DNA of 20,706 nt from Bacteroidia bacterium (GCA_025358395.1 JANYJT010000119.1:1-20706); one strand, 5' to 3'; shown: positions 1 through 8,830, counted from the first letter of the stretch. Made by a program: numbers and translations. The notes: generated by a model from the sequence alone, not told the origin.

Positions 1-275
1 CACCAAATCAACTTGTCCATCTCAACTTTTAATTCGCTGGTGAAACCATCCGTTTTGCAGGCGTACATCTGCTCCATCTGATATTTGAAATAATCCGGAT
101 TATTGATCGACTTAAAATCCCGCTGGTCACCTACCGGATCAAAACCCATTGAATAGAGATCACTTACCTGGACAAAGTCTCCATTGTTGGAAAAGTAATT
201 AATGGAAATGTCTTTGAGACCGGAAGAAAATGACCTTGGTTCGGGATGAGCATGAACAATTAATACATTTTTCAA
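1..275 (-). CDS. NAD(P)H-dependent quinone reductase-like flavoprotein (3' end cut by window)
   Basis: This gene is visible only as its first ~91 codons and runs off the window start. The translation begins MKNVLIVHAHPEPRSFSSGL, then has VSDLYSMGFDPVGDQRDF and an EQMYAC..GF stretch. These are the phosphate-binding loop and following strands of the flavodoxin-2 fold (NQO1/MdaB/KefF-type oxidoreductases), which use FAD or FMN to reduce quinones with NAD(P)H in the cytoplasm. The start chosen is TTG at 275-273. The frame upstream contains the stop codon of the preceding VOC gene and offers no ATG, and the family normally starts right before the first beta strand. The gap to the VOC stop is about 21 nt, so the two are probably co-transcribed. 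Family assignment is good; the exact substrate is unknown. Confidence 0.8.
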   Translation of the reverse strand, partial: MKNVLIVHAHPEPRSFSSGLKDISINYFSNNGDFVQVSDLYSMGFDPVGDQRDFKSINNPDYFKYQMEQMYACKTDGFTSELKVEMDKLIW

Positions 276-296
276 CTGATGAAACCAATTAAATGA

Positions 297-737
297 TTAT
301 TGCTGTTGAGCCGTCGGGAAACTTACCATCCAATTTACGCCAAATTTGTCGGTAATCATGCCATAATAGTCACCCCAGAAGGTATTTGCCAAAGGCATAG
401 TAATTTGTCCGCCCTCCGAAAGGCCGGTAAATAGACGGGTAGCTTCTTCTTTGCTATCTGTTAGGATTGAAATAGTGATGTTGTTACCCACTTTGAATGT
501 TGGAGCCCATTCTCCTCCGGTATCGCTGCCCATTAAAATGGTTTCTTTACTGATAGGCAAGGAAACATGCATTATTTTCTCGGTCATTCCCTCAGAGCAT
601 GACGGCATACCTTCTTGAACAGGCATATCCTTGTATCTTCCTAAGTAAGGAAATTCACCGCCGAATATGGATTTGTAAAAATTGAAAGCCTCTTCACAAT
701 TGCCATTAAAATTTATATAAGCGTTTACAGTTGTCAT
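297..737 (-). CDS. VOC-superfamily (PhnB/glyoxalase-like) protein
   Basis: The 146-residue product has the features of the PhnB-like branch of the vicinal-oxygen-chelate fold. YINFNGNCEEAFNFYKSIFG at residues 7-26 is the typical first repeat; MHVSLPI..ETILMGSD follows mid-protein, and a C-terminal WGDYYGMITDKFGVNWMV stretch completes the second repeat. Members are small cytoplasmic homodimers, often annotated by similarity to 3-demethylubiquinone methyltransferase, but true activity is mostly undefined; no enzymatic role should be assumed. It lies about 200 nt downstream of fumarase and 21 nt upstream of the flavoprotein gene on the same strand, suggesting a small redox or stress-related unit. 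The start is the ATG giving MTTVNAYINF, which places the first strand correctly. Confidence 0.85.
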   Translation of the reverse strand: MTTVNAYINFNGNCEEAFNFYKSIFGGEFPYLGRYKDMPVQEGMPSCSEGMTEKIMHVSLPISKETILMGSDTGGEWAPTFKVGNNITISILTDSKEEATRLFTGLSEGGQITMPLANTFWGDYYGMITDKFGVNWMVSFPTAQQQ

Positions 738-936
738 TTTAAAAGTATTAAAGGATTAATAATAATTGCTGTATTTGATCATTTAATCCATTTATACTTT
801 CTTCTTCGCAATTTGTTTCTTAAAAATGACTGAATGCCTTCTTATTTTGCATTTCAGGTAGTTGGAACAACGACAATATTCCAGGACTTCTTCTCCTTTT
901 ATTTGGTGATATTTCGCTTTATCCGGGGTGGATAGA

Positions 937-2544
937 TTATTTCAACGCCGCAAAAAAGTCATTTCCCTTATCATCAACAATAATAAATGCCGGAAAGTCC
1001 ACTACCGTGATCTTGCGGATGGCTTCCATGCCCAGTTCCGGAAAATCGATCACCTCGACCGATTTGATGCTGTTCTTAGCCAGGATAGCCGCCGGTCCGC
1101 CAATAGATCCCAGATAGAAACCACCGTATTTCTTGCAGGCAGCAGTGACCTGGCTGGACCGGTTTCCCTTGGCCAGCATAATCAGCGATCCTCCCAACGA
1201 CTGGAACTGTTCAACATAACTGTCCATCCTGCCGGCTGTTGTCGGTCCGAAGCTGCCGGAGGCCATTCCCTTGGGCGTTTTGGCTGGACCGGCGTAGTAA
1301 ACCGGGTATTTTTTAAAGTATTCGGGCATCTCCTGGCCGCTGTCGATCATCTCCTTGATGCGGGCATGGGCGATATCGCGTGCCACCACAAGCGTGCCTC
1401 TGAGCCTCAACCGGGTTTTGACGGGATATTTGGAGAGCTCCCGGCGAATTTCTTCCATGGGGCGGTCTAAATCTATGTCGACAGAGGGCTGTAAATAAGG
1501 AGCCGTCTTTGGTAGAAATTTTTCAGGATGTGTTTCCAATTGTTCCAGGAAGATTCCCTCTTCCGTAATTTTTGCCTTGATATTCCTGTCAGCACTGCAA
1601 CTTACACCGATTCCGACCGGGCAGGATGCAGCATGGCGCGGCAGACGGATCACACGCACATCGTGGACGAAATATTTCCCGCCAAACTGGGCACCAATTT
1701 CGCTCTTTTGGCAGATCTCTGTAATTTTCTCTTCCCATCCGAGATCTCTGAAGGCTTGACCACCTTCATTGCCTTCGGTTGGCAGATCATCAAAATAGCC
1801 GGCAGAAGCCTTCTTGACCGTAGCAAGCGTGGCTTCGGCCGAAGTGCCTCCAATCACAACCGCCAAATGATAAGGTGGACAGGCCGAAGTACCAAGATCC
1901 TTGATCTTTTCCTTGATAAAATTGGTGAGGGTGGATTCGTTAAGCAAGGACTTGGTCATCTGGTAGAGATAGGTCTTGTTGGCAGAGCCTCCTCCTTTGG
2001 TAATGAACAAAAATTCGTAGGTATTGCCTTCTGTTGAATAAATATCAATCTGTGCCGGGAGATTATTCCCGGTATTTTTCTCGTCAAACATGGTCAGTGG
2101 AACCACCTGTGAATAACGCAGGTTGCGGTCCCGGTAAGTCTCATAGATCCCTTTGGAGAGTGATTTGGCATCGTCGTTTCCTGTCCATACATTTTCTCCC
2201 TTTTTCCCGATCACGATGGCAGTTCCGGTATCCTGGCAAGTTGGCAGTTCACCCTCGGCAGCAACGACCTGGTTGAGAAGCATCGTGTGTGCGACAAAGA
2301 TATCGTTGTCACTTGATTCCGGATCCTGAAGAATGTGTGAAAGTTTCTCGAGGTGTGAAGCCCTTAGGAAAAAAGAGACATCGGCAAATGCTTCCCTGGC
2401 AAGAAGTTCCAGTCCTTCGGGTGCGATTTTTAAGATTTTTCTTCCACCTGCCTCGATCGTCTGAACGAAATCCCTGGTAAGTAGCCGGTATTTTGTTGAA
2501 TCCTTTTTTACAGGGAATGGCTTTTGATAAATAAAATCTGACAT
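937..2544 (-). CDS. Class I (iron-sulfur) fumarate hydratase
   Basis: This 535-residue protein is an oxygen-sensitive class I fumarase, interconverting fumarate and malate in the TCA cycle; in anaerobes it usually runs towards fumarate. The N-terminal catalytic half contains CQDTGTAIV (C103), [12 protein letters not shown] and [13 protein letters not shown] (C222). The [20 protein letters not shown] segment supplies the third [4Fe-4S] cysteine, probably C316 by spacing from the E. coli FumA ligands. The C-terminal half has [20 protein letters not shown] and [10 protein letters not shown], as expected for the fused alpha and beta regions. Length matches single-chain FumA/FumB-type enzymes. A strong phylum-type promoter lies about 65-100 bp upstream. 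The start [10 protein letters not shown] resembles homologues. I leave the symbol blank because fumA and fumB cannot be separated by sequence alone. Confidence 0.96.
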   Translation of the reverse strand: MSDFIYQKPFPVKKDSTKYRLLTRDFVQTIEAGGRKILKIAPEGLELLAREAFADVSFFLRASHLEKLSHILQDPESSDNDIFVAHTMLLNQVVAAEGELPTCQDTGTAIVIGKKGENVWTGNDDAKSLSKGIYETYRDRNLRYSQVVPLTMFDEKNTGNNLPAQIDIYSTEGNTYEFLFITKGGGSANKTYLYQMTKSLLNESTLTNFIKEKIKDLGTSACPPYHLAVVIGGTSAEATLATVKKASAGYFDDLPTEGNEGGQAFRDLGWEEKITEICQKSEIGAQFGGKYFVHDVRVIRLPRHAASCPVGIGVSCSADRNIKAKITEEGIFLEQLETHPEKFLPKTAPYLQPSVDIDLDRPMEEIRRELSKYPVKTRLRLRGTLVVARDIAHARIKEMIDSGQEMPEYFKKYPVYYAGPAKTPKGMASGSFGPTTAGRMDSYVEQFQSLGGSLIMLAKGNRSSQVTAACKKYGGFYLGSIGGPAAILAKNSIKSVEVIDFPELGMEAIRKITVVDFPAFIIVDDKGNDFFAALK

Positions 2545-2610
2545 AGCAGTCTATTTTGATTTGTTTTAAAACCCCATCAACGGATGTGAGGTAATTAATT
2601 TAACCTCTTA

Positions 2611-2642
2611 CAAAGATATAAACTTGAAAGAGCAGAAGCAAT
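2611..2642 (-). promoter_or_regulatory. Bacteroidota-type promoter for fumarase
   Basis: On the minus strand a perfect -7 element TATCTTTG (2618-2611, consensus TAnnTTTG) is preceded, after exactly 20 nt, by ATTG (2642-2639), close to the -33 element TTTG. Predicted transcription starts about 60 nt upstream of the fumarase ATG. Both elements and their spacing fit the known Bacteroides promoter consensus; use in vivo is inferred. Confidence 0.65.
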
Positions 2643-2653
2643 GGATCCGGGAT

Positions 2654-3289
2654 TTATTGCAATTTGTCTGATTCTAAAATAAACAGGCCATTTTCATCAT
2701 TTAAAGCCAATTCGACCATCTTTTTTGCCACTTTGTCGACATGAATGGCTTTGTACCTTGCCGGAATCATAAATTCAATGGTTCGCATCATCCATCCGGC
2801 AAACTTTTCACCTGCTCTTTTTTCCTGACGGGGACCTAACAACAAGGAAGGTCTGAAGATCCCGAGACGGGGAAATCCGATTGCCTTAATATTCTCCTCC
2901 ATTTCCCCCTTCACTTTATTGTAGAAAATTGATGAGGCTGGATTTGCACCCATCGAACTGACAACGAACAGTCCGCTTGCCCCAAGTGAATTGGCTTTTT
3001 TTGCAAATGAGACAACAAAATCATGATCAACTTTATAGAAGGCACTTTTGCTTCCGGCTTTCGCGATAGTGGTACCCAGAGTCACATAGGCATCGTCGGC
3101 TTTAAAGCCCACATGAAAATCCGCAAGTTTTTCAAAGTCCACCAGGTGCTGAACCAGTTTCGGATGAACGAGTTCAATCTTTTTTCTTACCAGGATATGC
3201 ACCTTTTCATAATGTGATGATTCCAGTAGCATTCTCACCAAAGAGGATCCTACAAGGCCGGAAGCGCCAGCCACCATACAAGTTTTCAT
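2654..3289 (-). CDS. TIP30/HTATIP2-like NAD(P)-binding Rossmann oxidoreductase
   Basis: The 211-residue protein is a small atypical short-chain dehydrogenase/reductase. The N-terminal dinucleotide-binding glycine motif GASGLVG is at residues 8-14, directly after the first beta strand. The segment VVSSMGANPASSIFYNKVKG (residues 109-128) provides a serine-rich strand and a YxxxK pair (Y123, K127), and LGIFRPSLLLGPR follows, typical of the NmrA/TIP30-like branch of extended SDRs. There is no signal peptide, so it is cytoplasmic. The substrate is not known for bacterial members. It lies between the outer membrane protein and fumarase on the same strand, with a repeat-bearing gap upstream and the fumarase promoter immediately downstream, so it is probably not strictly co-transcribed with fumarase. 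Confidence 0.85.
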   Translation of the reverse strand: MKTCMVAGASGLVGSSLVRMLLESSHYEKVHILVRKKIELVHPKLVQHLVDFEKLADFHVGFKADDAYVTLGTTIAKAGSKSAFYKVDHDFVVSFAKKANSLGASGLFVVSSMGANPASSIFYNKVKGEMEENIKAIGFPRLGIFRPSLLLGPRQEKRAGEKFAGWMMRTIEFMIPARYKAIHVDKVAKKMVELALNDENGLFILESDKLQ

Positions 3290-3310
3290 TGTTTAATAGA
3301 TTTATTATAC

Positions 3311-3388
3311 TGTGGATTGCACGGATTAAAACAGATGACACTAATTAACCCCTGTCCCTACCACAGATTACACAAATTACGCGGATTA
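3311..3388. repeat. Degenerate ATTACACGGATT-type intergenic repeat
   Basis: The gap between the barrel gene and the Rossmann gene contains two degenerate copies of a roughly 12-nt periodic motif. One is TGTGGATTGCACGGATT (3311-3327); the other starts CCACAGATTACAC at 3361 and runs to 3388 with ACGCGGATT near its end. I recall similar motifs from intergenic regions of other Bacteroidota genomes; that is memory, not a search. Confidence 0.55.
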
Positions 3389-3445
3389 TTTAAATCAATA
3401 ACTTTTTCTATCGTAATAACCCTTTCAACTTATGATAACTGAATA

Positions 3446-4798
3446 CTAAAACAGATAATGCAGTCCAATGTAAACGCCTTTATCGCCGTCCTGATCGTTT
3501 GCAGCCATTCCATAATCGAATGCAATGACAAAGTTCTGGTTCATGGCCAGGCGGATACCTGCGCCATATGTGGCATGCATTTTTTCAGCTCCGGGATTGA
3601 AATAGTCAGATGCATTTTCATGCAGTGGTTGAATGTTTGGAATAGCTACTTTCTTCGTAACCTGACCCAGGTCGACGAAAGCATTTAATCCCCAAACGAA
3701 TTTTTGGTTGATAAAATTCATTCGGGCAAATTTCCATCTTAGTTCCAAATTGCCATAAACGACACCATCTCCAACAACCCGGTCTCTTTTTGCTCCCCTC
3801 AGATATCTGGATCCCCCAAGTCCAATGGTAGCGTAGCCGGTCATCGCGGTTGTAATCATTTGCGGTTGCATGTAAAACGGTACCTGTCCTCCAAGGGTCT
3901 GTTGCCAACCGATCCGATAGGCAAAAGAGAGGTCATTCTTTATGAGGGTAAGATATTGGCGATGTATTAAAGCGATCCTTGTAAATCCGGACTCTGCACC
4001 CAGAAATTTTGGAACGGCAGTGAGAATAGCCTCTGTCCACATACCCTTCATCGGATTAACCTTTACTTCCCGGGTATCATATACAATTCCGGCTTTGAGC
4101 TCAGGAATAAAGCCACCATTTGCCTCACCCGGTTTAATGATTCCCCAGTCGATGTATTTTTCATAAAGTCCGGGCCGGGAGCTTATGCTTGGCAATTTAT
4201 CGGCGTCACTTTTGTTTTTATTCAATTTGTCTATATCGACAGAGGAGATAGAGAAGTTCAGCAGGTTCATCCCTGCAATCCATTTAAAGTGGGTATTGCC
4301 AATTTTGTGTTGCAGATCCACTTTGAAACGGAAAAGATTTTGTTGAAACTTGTAGAACATTCGTGTTTTGTAAGCATCCGATTTATCATCCACCCAATTT
4401 TTATTCATGACTGATTCAAATCCGTTGAACCCATAAAAGTCATTGGCCTGATCCGGCAGATAGGTGAGGTCGAGTGAGAAATCGAAGTTCTTAAGCAGTT
4501 GATCCGAATTGTAATAAAACCTGTAAACACCGCTGCCTTTTGTAAACCGGGAAACTTCGAAATAAAGAGATTGATTGTATGCCGGGAATCGTTTCCCATT
4601 TCCATAATCGAAGAAATTTACAAGGGCCCCGTATTGAAAACCAAGATCGGTATCAAATGAGATAGCAGGAAGTGCCCCAAAATTCCATCCACTTTTGATG
4701 GAATCCGCTTTCTCTTTGGAACCTTTATCTGCCGCAATAGAAACTAAGCCGCAACAAATAAGCAGAATTACCATTAGGGAAAATTTGTTAAGTCTCAT
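3446..4798 (-). CDS. Omp85/BamA-like outer membrane beta-barrel protein
   Basis: The 450-residue protein begins with a cleavable signal peptide (MRLNKFSLMVILLICCGLVS, cleavage near residue 22). GWNFGALPAISFDTDLGFQYG follows, the start of a barrel domain seen in many Bacteroidota proteins (I believe the DUF5982 type). Alternating hydrophobic and aromatic strands run to the C-terminus, which ends in LHYLF with the terminal phenylalanine used in outer-membrane assembly. GLGGSRYLRGAKRDRV near residues 325-340 corresponds to the RG(Y/F) loop of Omp85 barrels. No POTRA domains precede the barrel, so it is unlikely to be the essential BamA; it may be a surface-antigen-like or phospholipase-associated barrel without a known partner. 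It is divergent from nfo. Function beyond outer-membrane location is unknown. Confidence 0.85.
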   Translation of the reverse strand: MRLNKFSLMVILLICCGLVSIAADKGSKEKADSIKSGWNFGALPAISFDTDLGFQYGALVNFFDYGNGKRFPAYNQSLYFEVSRFTKGSGVYRFYYNSDQLLKNFDFSLDLTYLPDQANDFYGFNGFESVMNKNWVDDKSDAYKTRMFYKFQQNLFRFKVDLQHKIGNTHFKWIAGMNLLNFSISSVDIDKLNKNKSDADKLPSISSRPGLYEKYIDWGIIKPGEANGGFIPELKAGIVYDTREVKVNPMKGMWTEAILTAVPKFLGAESGFTRIALIHRQYLTLIKNDLSFAYRIGWQQTLGGQVPFYMQPQMITTAMTGYATIGLGGSRYLRGAKRDRVVGDGVVYGNLELRWKFARMNFINQKFVWGLNAFVDLGQVTKKVAIPNIQPLHENASDYFNPGAEKMHATYGAGIRLAMNQNFVIAFDYGMAANDQDGDKGVYIGLHYLF

Positions 4799-4972
4799 TT
4801 TTTTGTTAAGTTACGATGATTAATTCTATACGAATATCAGATAAATTTTTGAATTTTCTTCAACACTTTAAAGTTGAACTCGTATAAGGAGAGAAATTCG
4901 GGATTATTTTTATTCATAAAGAAACATCAAAAGAATTGCAGCGTACCATTAATCAAGATAAACGAACCGTAG

Positions 4973-4992
4973 AGACACAGCATGCTGTGTCT
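4973..4992. repeat. 20-bp perfect palindrome (GTAGAGACACAGCATGCTGTGTC-type intergenic element)
   Basis: AGACACAGCATGCTGTGTCT reads identically on both strands. It is preceded by CGTAG, giving the recognisable core of a short dispersed palindromic element that I recall from intergenic DNA in Bacteroidota and cyanobacteria. It lies between the divergent barrel gene and nfo, 45 bp before the nfo ATG. The remaining gap (4799-5037) is A+T-rich and shows no convincing promoter. Confidence 0.6.
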
Positions 4993-5037
4993 TTTGTAAA
5001 CAAATCAAGATAATATTGTCTTTATAATTACCATATT

Positions 5038-5877
5038 ATGAAATATTTAGGAGCCCATGTCAGTGCAGGCGGAGGAGTTGAAAATGCGCCAATCAATGCC
5101 AAAGAGATTGGTGCAAATGCGTTTGCCCTTTTTACAAAGAATCAGCGCCAGTGGAATTCTCCGCCACTGAGCGCCAAAAGCATTGCCGCCTTTAAAAGCA
5201 ACTGCGAAAAATTAGGTTTCCTCCCGGAGATGATCCTTCCTCATGATAGTTACCTGATCAATCTTGGTCATCCGGAGGAAGAACCACTGGCAAAATCCAG
5301 AGAGGCCTTTCTGGACGAGATGCAGCGTTGTGAACAGCTTGGATTGAAATTGCTGAACTTCCATCCCGGCAGCCATTTGCAGAAGACCGAGGTTTCCAAA
5401 TGTCTGGCAACGATTTCGGAATCAATAAATTATGTTCTCGATAAAACCAGAGGTGTAACCGCGGTAATAGAAAATACAGCCGGACAAGGATCCAACCTTG
5501 GATATATCTTCGAACAAATCGCCGAAATGATCTCCTTGGTTGAAGACAAATCAAGGGTAGGCGTTTGTATTGACACCTGCCATACTTTTACTGCGGGATA
5601 TGATCTTCGGGCTAAAGAATCTTACGATTATACCTGGAACAAATTTGGCGAAGTTGTTGGTTTCAAATACTTGCGCGGGATTCACCTGAACGATTCGAAG
5701 AAGGAACTTGGTTCCCGGGTCGACAGGCATGACAGTGTTGGAAAGGGATTGATCGGCCTCGAACTCTTCAGGCTTATGATGAATGATGACCGGTTCAATC
5801 AGATCCCCATCATCCTTGAAACGCCTGATGAAACATTGTGGGCAGAAGAAATAAAACTGCTGCGCAGTTTTGAGTAA
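5038..5877 (+). CDS. nfo: Endonuclease IV (AP endonuclease)
   Basis: The 279-residue protein is a complete type IV apurinic/apyrimidinic endonuclease. It cleaves the backbone 5' to abasic sites during base-excision repair in the cytoplasm using three zinc ions. All nine zinc ligands known from the E. coli enzyme are present at the same residue numbers: H69, H109, E145, D179, H182, H216, D229, H231 and E261. Signature segments are [12 protein letters not shown] at the N-terminus, [29 protein letters not shown] and GIHLNDSK. Length equals the family norm, so the ATG giving [10 protein letters not shown] is secure. It is monocistronic: divergent from the barrel gene and convergent with the esterase, with a repeat array starting directly after its TAA. 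Confidence 0.98.
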   Translation: MKYLGAHVSAGGGVENAPINAKEIGANAFALFTKNQRQWNSPPLSAKSIAAFKSNCEKLGFLPEMILPHDSYLINLGHPEEEPLAKSREAFLDEMQRCEQLGLKLLNFHPGSHLQKTEVSKCLATISESINYVLDKTRGVTAVIENTAGQGSNLGYIFEQIAEMISLVEDKSRVGVCIDTCHTFTAGYDLRAKESYDYTWNKFGEVVGFKYLRGIHLNDSKKELGSRVDRHDSVGKGLIGLELFRLMMNDDRFNQIPIILETPDETLWAEEIKLLRSFE

Positions 5878-6059
5878 GGACTTGGAAGACTGGGACGACT
5901 AGGACGACTGAAACGAGGGAAACGAGAAACGGAGAAACGGAGAAACGGAGAAACGGAGAAACAGTGAATCTTCATGGAACTTTCCATAGATTCAGTATTT
6001 TAAACGGCAGATCGAAATGACCTGGTCCCGCTCTCCTAGTCCCCGAGTCCCCCAAGTCC
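5878..6059. repeat. Gene-end repeat region with inverted-repeat arms and GGAGAAAC array
   Basis: The whole space between the convergent nfo and esterase genes is repetitive. The left arm (5878-5904, starting GGACTTGGAAGACTGGGAC) is complementary with few mismatches to the right arm (6034-6059), so a transcript from either side could fold into a ~26-bp stem. Inside lies a tandem array of four GGAGAAAC units (5931-5962) with degenerate units before it. Both genes end GAG TAA and are then followed, immediately or after 4 nt, by GGACTTGG. A role as a bidirectional terminator is possible but no T-tract was seen. Confidence 0.8.
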
Positions 6060-6063
6060 GTTT

Positions 6064-7524
6064 TTACTCAGTAATTCCCTTCCACTTATCTGTCCGAAAC
6101 GGATCGGCAGGCAGACCTTCGCTATTGTATAGATTGGCATCATCCGGATTATTTGCCCAACCATACCTAACTGCAGCAGGCTCAACCACATCCGGTGAGC
6201 TGACCTGAATGGTATTTGTCCCGGTAATAATTGCCTTAGCCCAAACGAATTTATGGTTGCTTCCAGAAATGGTAAAACCTTTTACGTAGCCATATTTGTC
6301 TCTTGCTATCAGACCTTTTTCTACATGGTCGAAGGTGATTTCTGCTTTGTTTCCTGTTGTTTTCATTGAACTGAAAACTGGACCAAGATTCTCAATATTT
6401 TGATTGTAAGCTACTTTAAAAGCTGAAAGCGCAAGCCTTTTGCCTACAGTTTGCTTGTTTTTCGGATGAATATCCAGGGCTTCACCGACATCTATTGCTG
6501 AAGCCATCCCTGTTTTAGGCAAGGAAAGTGTCATTGATTGGGCTTCGCGCAATTCGGCCCAGGAGCTTTCCGCCGGAAGGCTGTCAGCTTTCATGAAATT
6601 GGCCAGCTGAACGAATAGAAACGGGAAATCGCCTTGCCCCCACTGTGCCCGCCAGTCTTTGATCATGTCCGAAAAAACATGGCGATACTGGAAAGCCCTT
6701 CCTGCATTGCCTTCGCCCTGGTACCAAATAGCACCTTTAATTCCATAGGGCACCAGCGGATTGATCATTCCATTGTACAACAAAGTAGGGTAGGAGTTGG
6801 GACCCAACTTCTTCTCATTTTTCTGGTTGTAATCAGCAATATCTAACTTTTTCAAATCCTCAAGTTTAGCGGCAAAGTCCGGATTTTTTGAAATGGTCTC
6901 CGGGCTCGTCCAGGTCTCGGCAACAGTACCGCCCCATGAAGTATTGATCAGACCGATCGGAACTTTGAGTTTCAGGTAAAGTTCACGTCCAAAAAAATAA
7001 GCTACCGCTGAGAACTTTGGCGATGACACAGGTGAACATTGCCACCATTCGCCCTCCTCAAGATTCTCCTGAGGTGTTTGGGCCATCCTTTTTTTAACAG
7101 TAAAAAGTCGTATTTCCGGGTAATCAGAAGACGCGATTTCAGCTTGCGCATTTAGAGAGGAAGAGAGGTTGAATTCCATGTTGGATTGTCCGGAGCAGAC
7201 CCAAACTTCGCCAATAAGAATGTTTTCAATGGTACGAAGATTTTTTCCCTTGATAACCATATTGTAAGGTCCTCCATAGTTCATGGCTTGCAGGCTTACT
7301 TTCCATTTGCCGTCTTTCCCTGTTTTTGTGGTCACAGTTTTGTTGTTAAAAGTCACGCTTACTTTTTCTCCGGGCGAAGCCCATCCCCAGACGGGAATAG
7401 GGATCCCTTGCTGCAACACCATGTTACAGTTGAAAAATGGCGGAAGTACAACCTGCGCACTAACCATGTTGCTGAAAAGCAACAGTACCACAAGAATTTT
7501 TAAAAAATTTAAAGACGATCTCAT
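6064..7524 (-). CDS. Secreted sialate O-acetylesterase-family SGNH hydrolase
   Basis: The 486-residue protein carries a signal peptide (hydrophobic residues 8-22, VSA cleavage near residue 23), so it acts in the periplasm or outside. An N-terminal beta-domain leads into the SGNH hydrolase fold. The nucleophile motif is CSGQSNME (S114), INTSWGGT is at 193-200, IWYQGEGNA at 266-274 and the catalytic DIHP at 351-354 (D351, H353). This arrangement is that of the sialate O-acetylesterase (SASA) family, which removes acetyl groups from sialic acids or, in some members, from xylan and other plant glycans. There is no SusCD pair or glycosidase nearby to fix the substrate. The length is typical. It is convergent with nfo and divergent from the creatininase-family gene. 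Confidence 0.93.
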   Translation of the reverse strand: MRSSLNFLKILVVLLLFSNMVSAQVVLPPFFNCNMVLQQGIPIPVWGWASPGEKVSVTFNNKTVTTKTGKDGKWKVSLQAMNYGGPYNMVIKGKNLRTIENILIGEVWVCSGQSNMEFNLSSSLNAQAEIASSDYPEIRLFTVKKRMAQTPQENLEEGEWWQCSPVSSPKFSAVAYFFGRELYLKLKVPIGLINTSWGGTVAETWTSPETISKNPDFAAKLEDLKKLDIADYNQKNEKKLGPNSYPTLLYNGMINPLVPYGIKGAIWYQGEGNAGRAFQYRHVFSDMIKDWRAQWGQGDFPFLFVQLANFMKADSLPAESSWAELREAQSMTLSLPKTGMASAIDVGEALDIHPKNKQTVGKRLALSAFKVAYNQNIENLGPVFSSMKTTGNKAEITFDHVEKGLIARDKYGYVKGFTISGSNHKFVWAKAIITGTNTIQVSSPDVVEPAAVRYGWANNPDDANLYNSEGLPADPFRTDKWKGITE

Positions 7525-7574
7525 TTTTTTCAGTTGAAGAGTTTATAAGATTAGCATTTCAGTTTGAACGAAAA

Positions 7575-7640
7575 CCGGTCCCTGAGCTTGTCGAAGGAAA
7601 AAGGCTTAAAGAACGCCGGTCCCTGAGCGAAGTCGAAGGG
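7575..7640. repeat. Two copies of a REP-like CCGGTCCCTGAGC...GTCGAAGG element
   Basis: Copy 1 (7575-7597) reads CCGGTCCCTGAGC then TTGTCGAAGG. Copy 2 (7616-7639) begins identically but has GAAGTCGAAGG. Both are preceded by GAACG. The CTTCGACAAGCTCAGGG-type motif is one I recall as a dispersed intergenic element in many bacteria. The copies lie in the leader side of the divergent esterase and creatininase genes. No transposase is adjacent. Confidence 0.65.
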
Positions 7641-7746
7641 GAATGTTCACCGGAACGAAAATAGCCATAAATATTCAAACATCTTATTCCGACAGATTAT
7701 TCTTCTTGTTCAAATTGTTTTACTTTGTGAAATAAATCTTAATGCC

Positions 7747-8508
7747 ATGCCAAAATATATACTCGAAGAGACCAACTGGAAAGAAGTAAAAGGTACAAAG
7801 CCGGAGGTTGCAATTTTGCCCTGGGGTGCCACTGAGGCGCACAATTACCACATGCCATACGGAACAGATAATTTTATTGCAGCAGAGTTGGCTGCAGCTT
7901 GTGCGGAAAAAGCATCAGAAAAGGGGGCAAAGGTCATGGTTTTGCCGACAATCCCATATGGTGTTAATACCGGTCAGCCGGATATTCTCCTGGATATGAA
8001 TCTGAATCCCGGCACGCAGTTTCTTATTCTGAAAGATCTCATTACGGTACTTAACAGGCAGGGCATTAAGAAATTAGTTGTTATGAATACGCATGGAGGC
8101 AACGATTTTAAACAACATATAAGAGAGTTAAATCTGCTTTTCCCCGGAATGTTACTCACACAGTGCAACTGGTTTAAGATGCCCGGCATGGAGGATTATT
8201 TCGAAGATCTTGGAGAACATGCAGGTGAAGTTGAGACCAGTCTGATGATGTATCTTCATCCTGAGCTCGTCATGCCGCTCGCTACCGCTGGTTTAGGAGT
8301 CGCCAAAAAGTTTAGAGTTGAAGCTCTTAACCAGGGCTGGGCATGGGCCGAACGAAACTGGAGCAAGGTCACTGCAGATACAGGAATAGGCAATCCGGCA
8401 AAGGCATCTGCAGAAAATGGAGAGCGGTTCTTCAAATTTATAACGCAAAAGATTTCGGATTTTTTGGTACAGCTGGCGACAGCGGATCTGGAGGATTTGT
8501 ACGTCTGA
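7747..8508 (+). CDS. Creatininase-family metal-dependent amidohydrolase
   Basis: The 253-residue protein has the metal site of the creatininase superfamily. PWGATEAHNYHMPYGTD provides E30, H32 and D41, each offset by four from the Pseudomonas creatininase ligands E34, H36 and D45. MNTHGGND provides H116, and GEHAGEVETS provides the downstream acidic ligand (E161 or E163). The family hydrolyses cyclic or linear amides (creatinine, and formamides in riboflavin or F420-related and mycofactocin pathways), so the substrate cannot be named here. It is cytoplasmic with no signal peptide. The start MPKYILEETN fits homologues. It stands alone, divergent from the esterase and convergent with the predicted minus-strand RNA whose terminator lies 36 bp beyond its stop codon. 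Confidence 0.92.
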   Translation: MPKYILEETNWKEVKGTKPEVAILPWGATEAHNYHMPYGTDNFIAAELAAACAEKASEKGAKVMVLPTIPYGVNTGQPDILLDMNLNPGTQFLILKDLITVLNRQGIKKLVVMNTHGGNDFKQHIRELNLLFPGMLLTQCNWFKMPGMEDYFEDLGEHAGEVETSLMMYLHPELVMPLATAGLGVAKKFRVEALNQGWAWAERNWSKVTADTGIGNPAKASAENGERFFKFITQKISDFLVQLATADLEDLYV

Positions 8509-8543
8509 GAATAGTATTCTTGTAGCGACTGCCCTGCCTTTAT

Positions 8544-8584
8544 AAAAACACAAATGGGAACAAATCTTTTGAATTTGTTCCCAT
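8544..8584 (-). terminator. Intrinsic terminator of the minus-strand RNA
   Basis: On the minus strand a perfect 12-bp stem, ATGGGAACAAAT (8584-8573) with ATTTGTTCCCAT (8565-8554), closes a 7-nt loop and is followed by TTTGTGTTTTT-type T-rich sequence to 8544. On the plus strand the stem is followed by CCTCCCAG with no T-tract. The terminator therefore serves transcription coming from 8600-9450 and not primarily the creatininase gene. Confidence 0.8.
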
Positions 8585-8830
8585 CCTCCCAGACAAGCGA
8601 ACTTGTCGTGGTGCCAGGCTACGGTTATTTGGCCGGTCATCCTGCACTGACGCTGCTTGCGCTTTGTTTCCTGCTTTCTGTAGACCCAGACCTTCCGTTA
8701 CGACCTTTTACAGCGGTAACTTCCGGTTCTCCTTTCGAAATCCTTGCGGATCTCTTCCCGGAGGGAGTTGCTTTAAGTCCTGCCAGCTTTTCCCATCTTG
8801 CGATGAAATGGCTTCCAGGGTACTTCCTTT

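Noticed and set aside
778..919. A ~47-codon minus-strand frame downstream of fumarase with protein-like text (KYHQIKGEEVLEYCRC).
   Set aside because: There is no ATG, GTG or TTG start in the frame and it begins just after an in-frame TGA. It could be a remnant or a small protein with an unusual start, but there is too little support to annotate it.
3942..4166. Assorted shadow frames opposite the barrel, carB, ppx and other genes.
   Set aside because: They lie antisense or out of frame to genes with clear family motifs and have no independent support.
5924..5962. Tandem GGAGAAAC units considered as a CRISPR array.
   Set aside because: Units are 8 nt and directly contiguous without spacers, and there are no cas genes.
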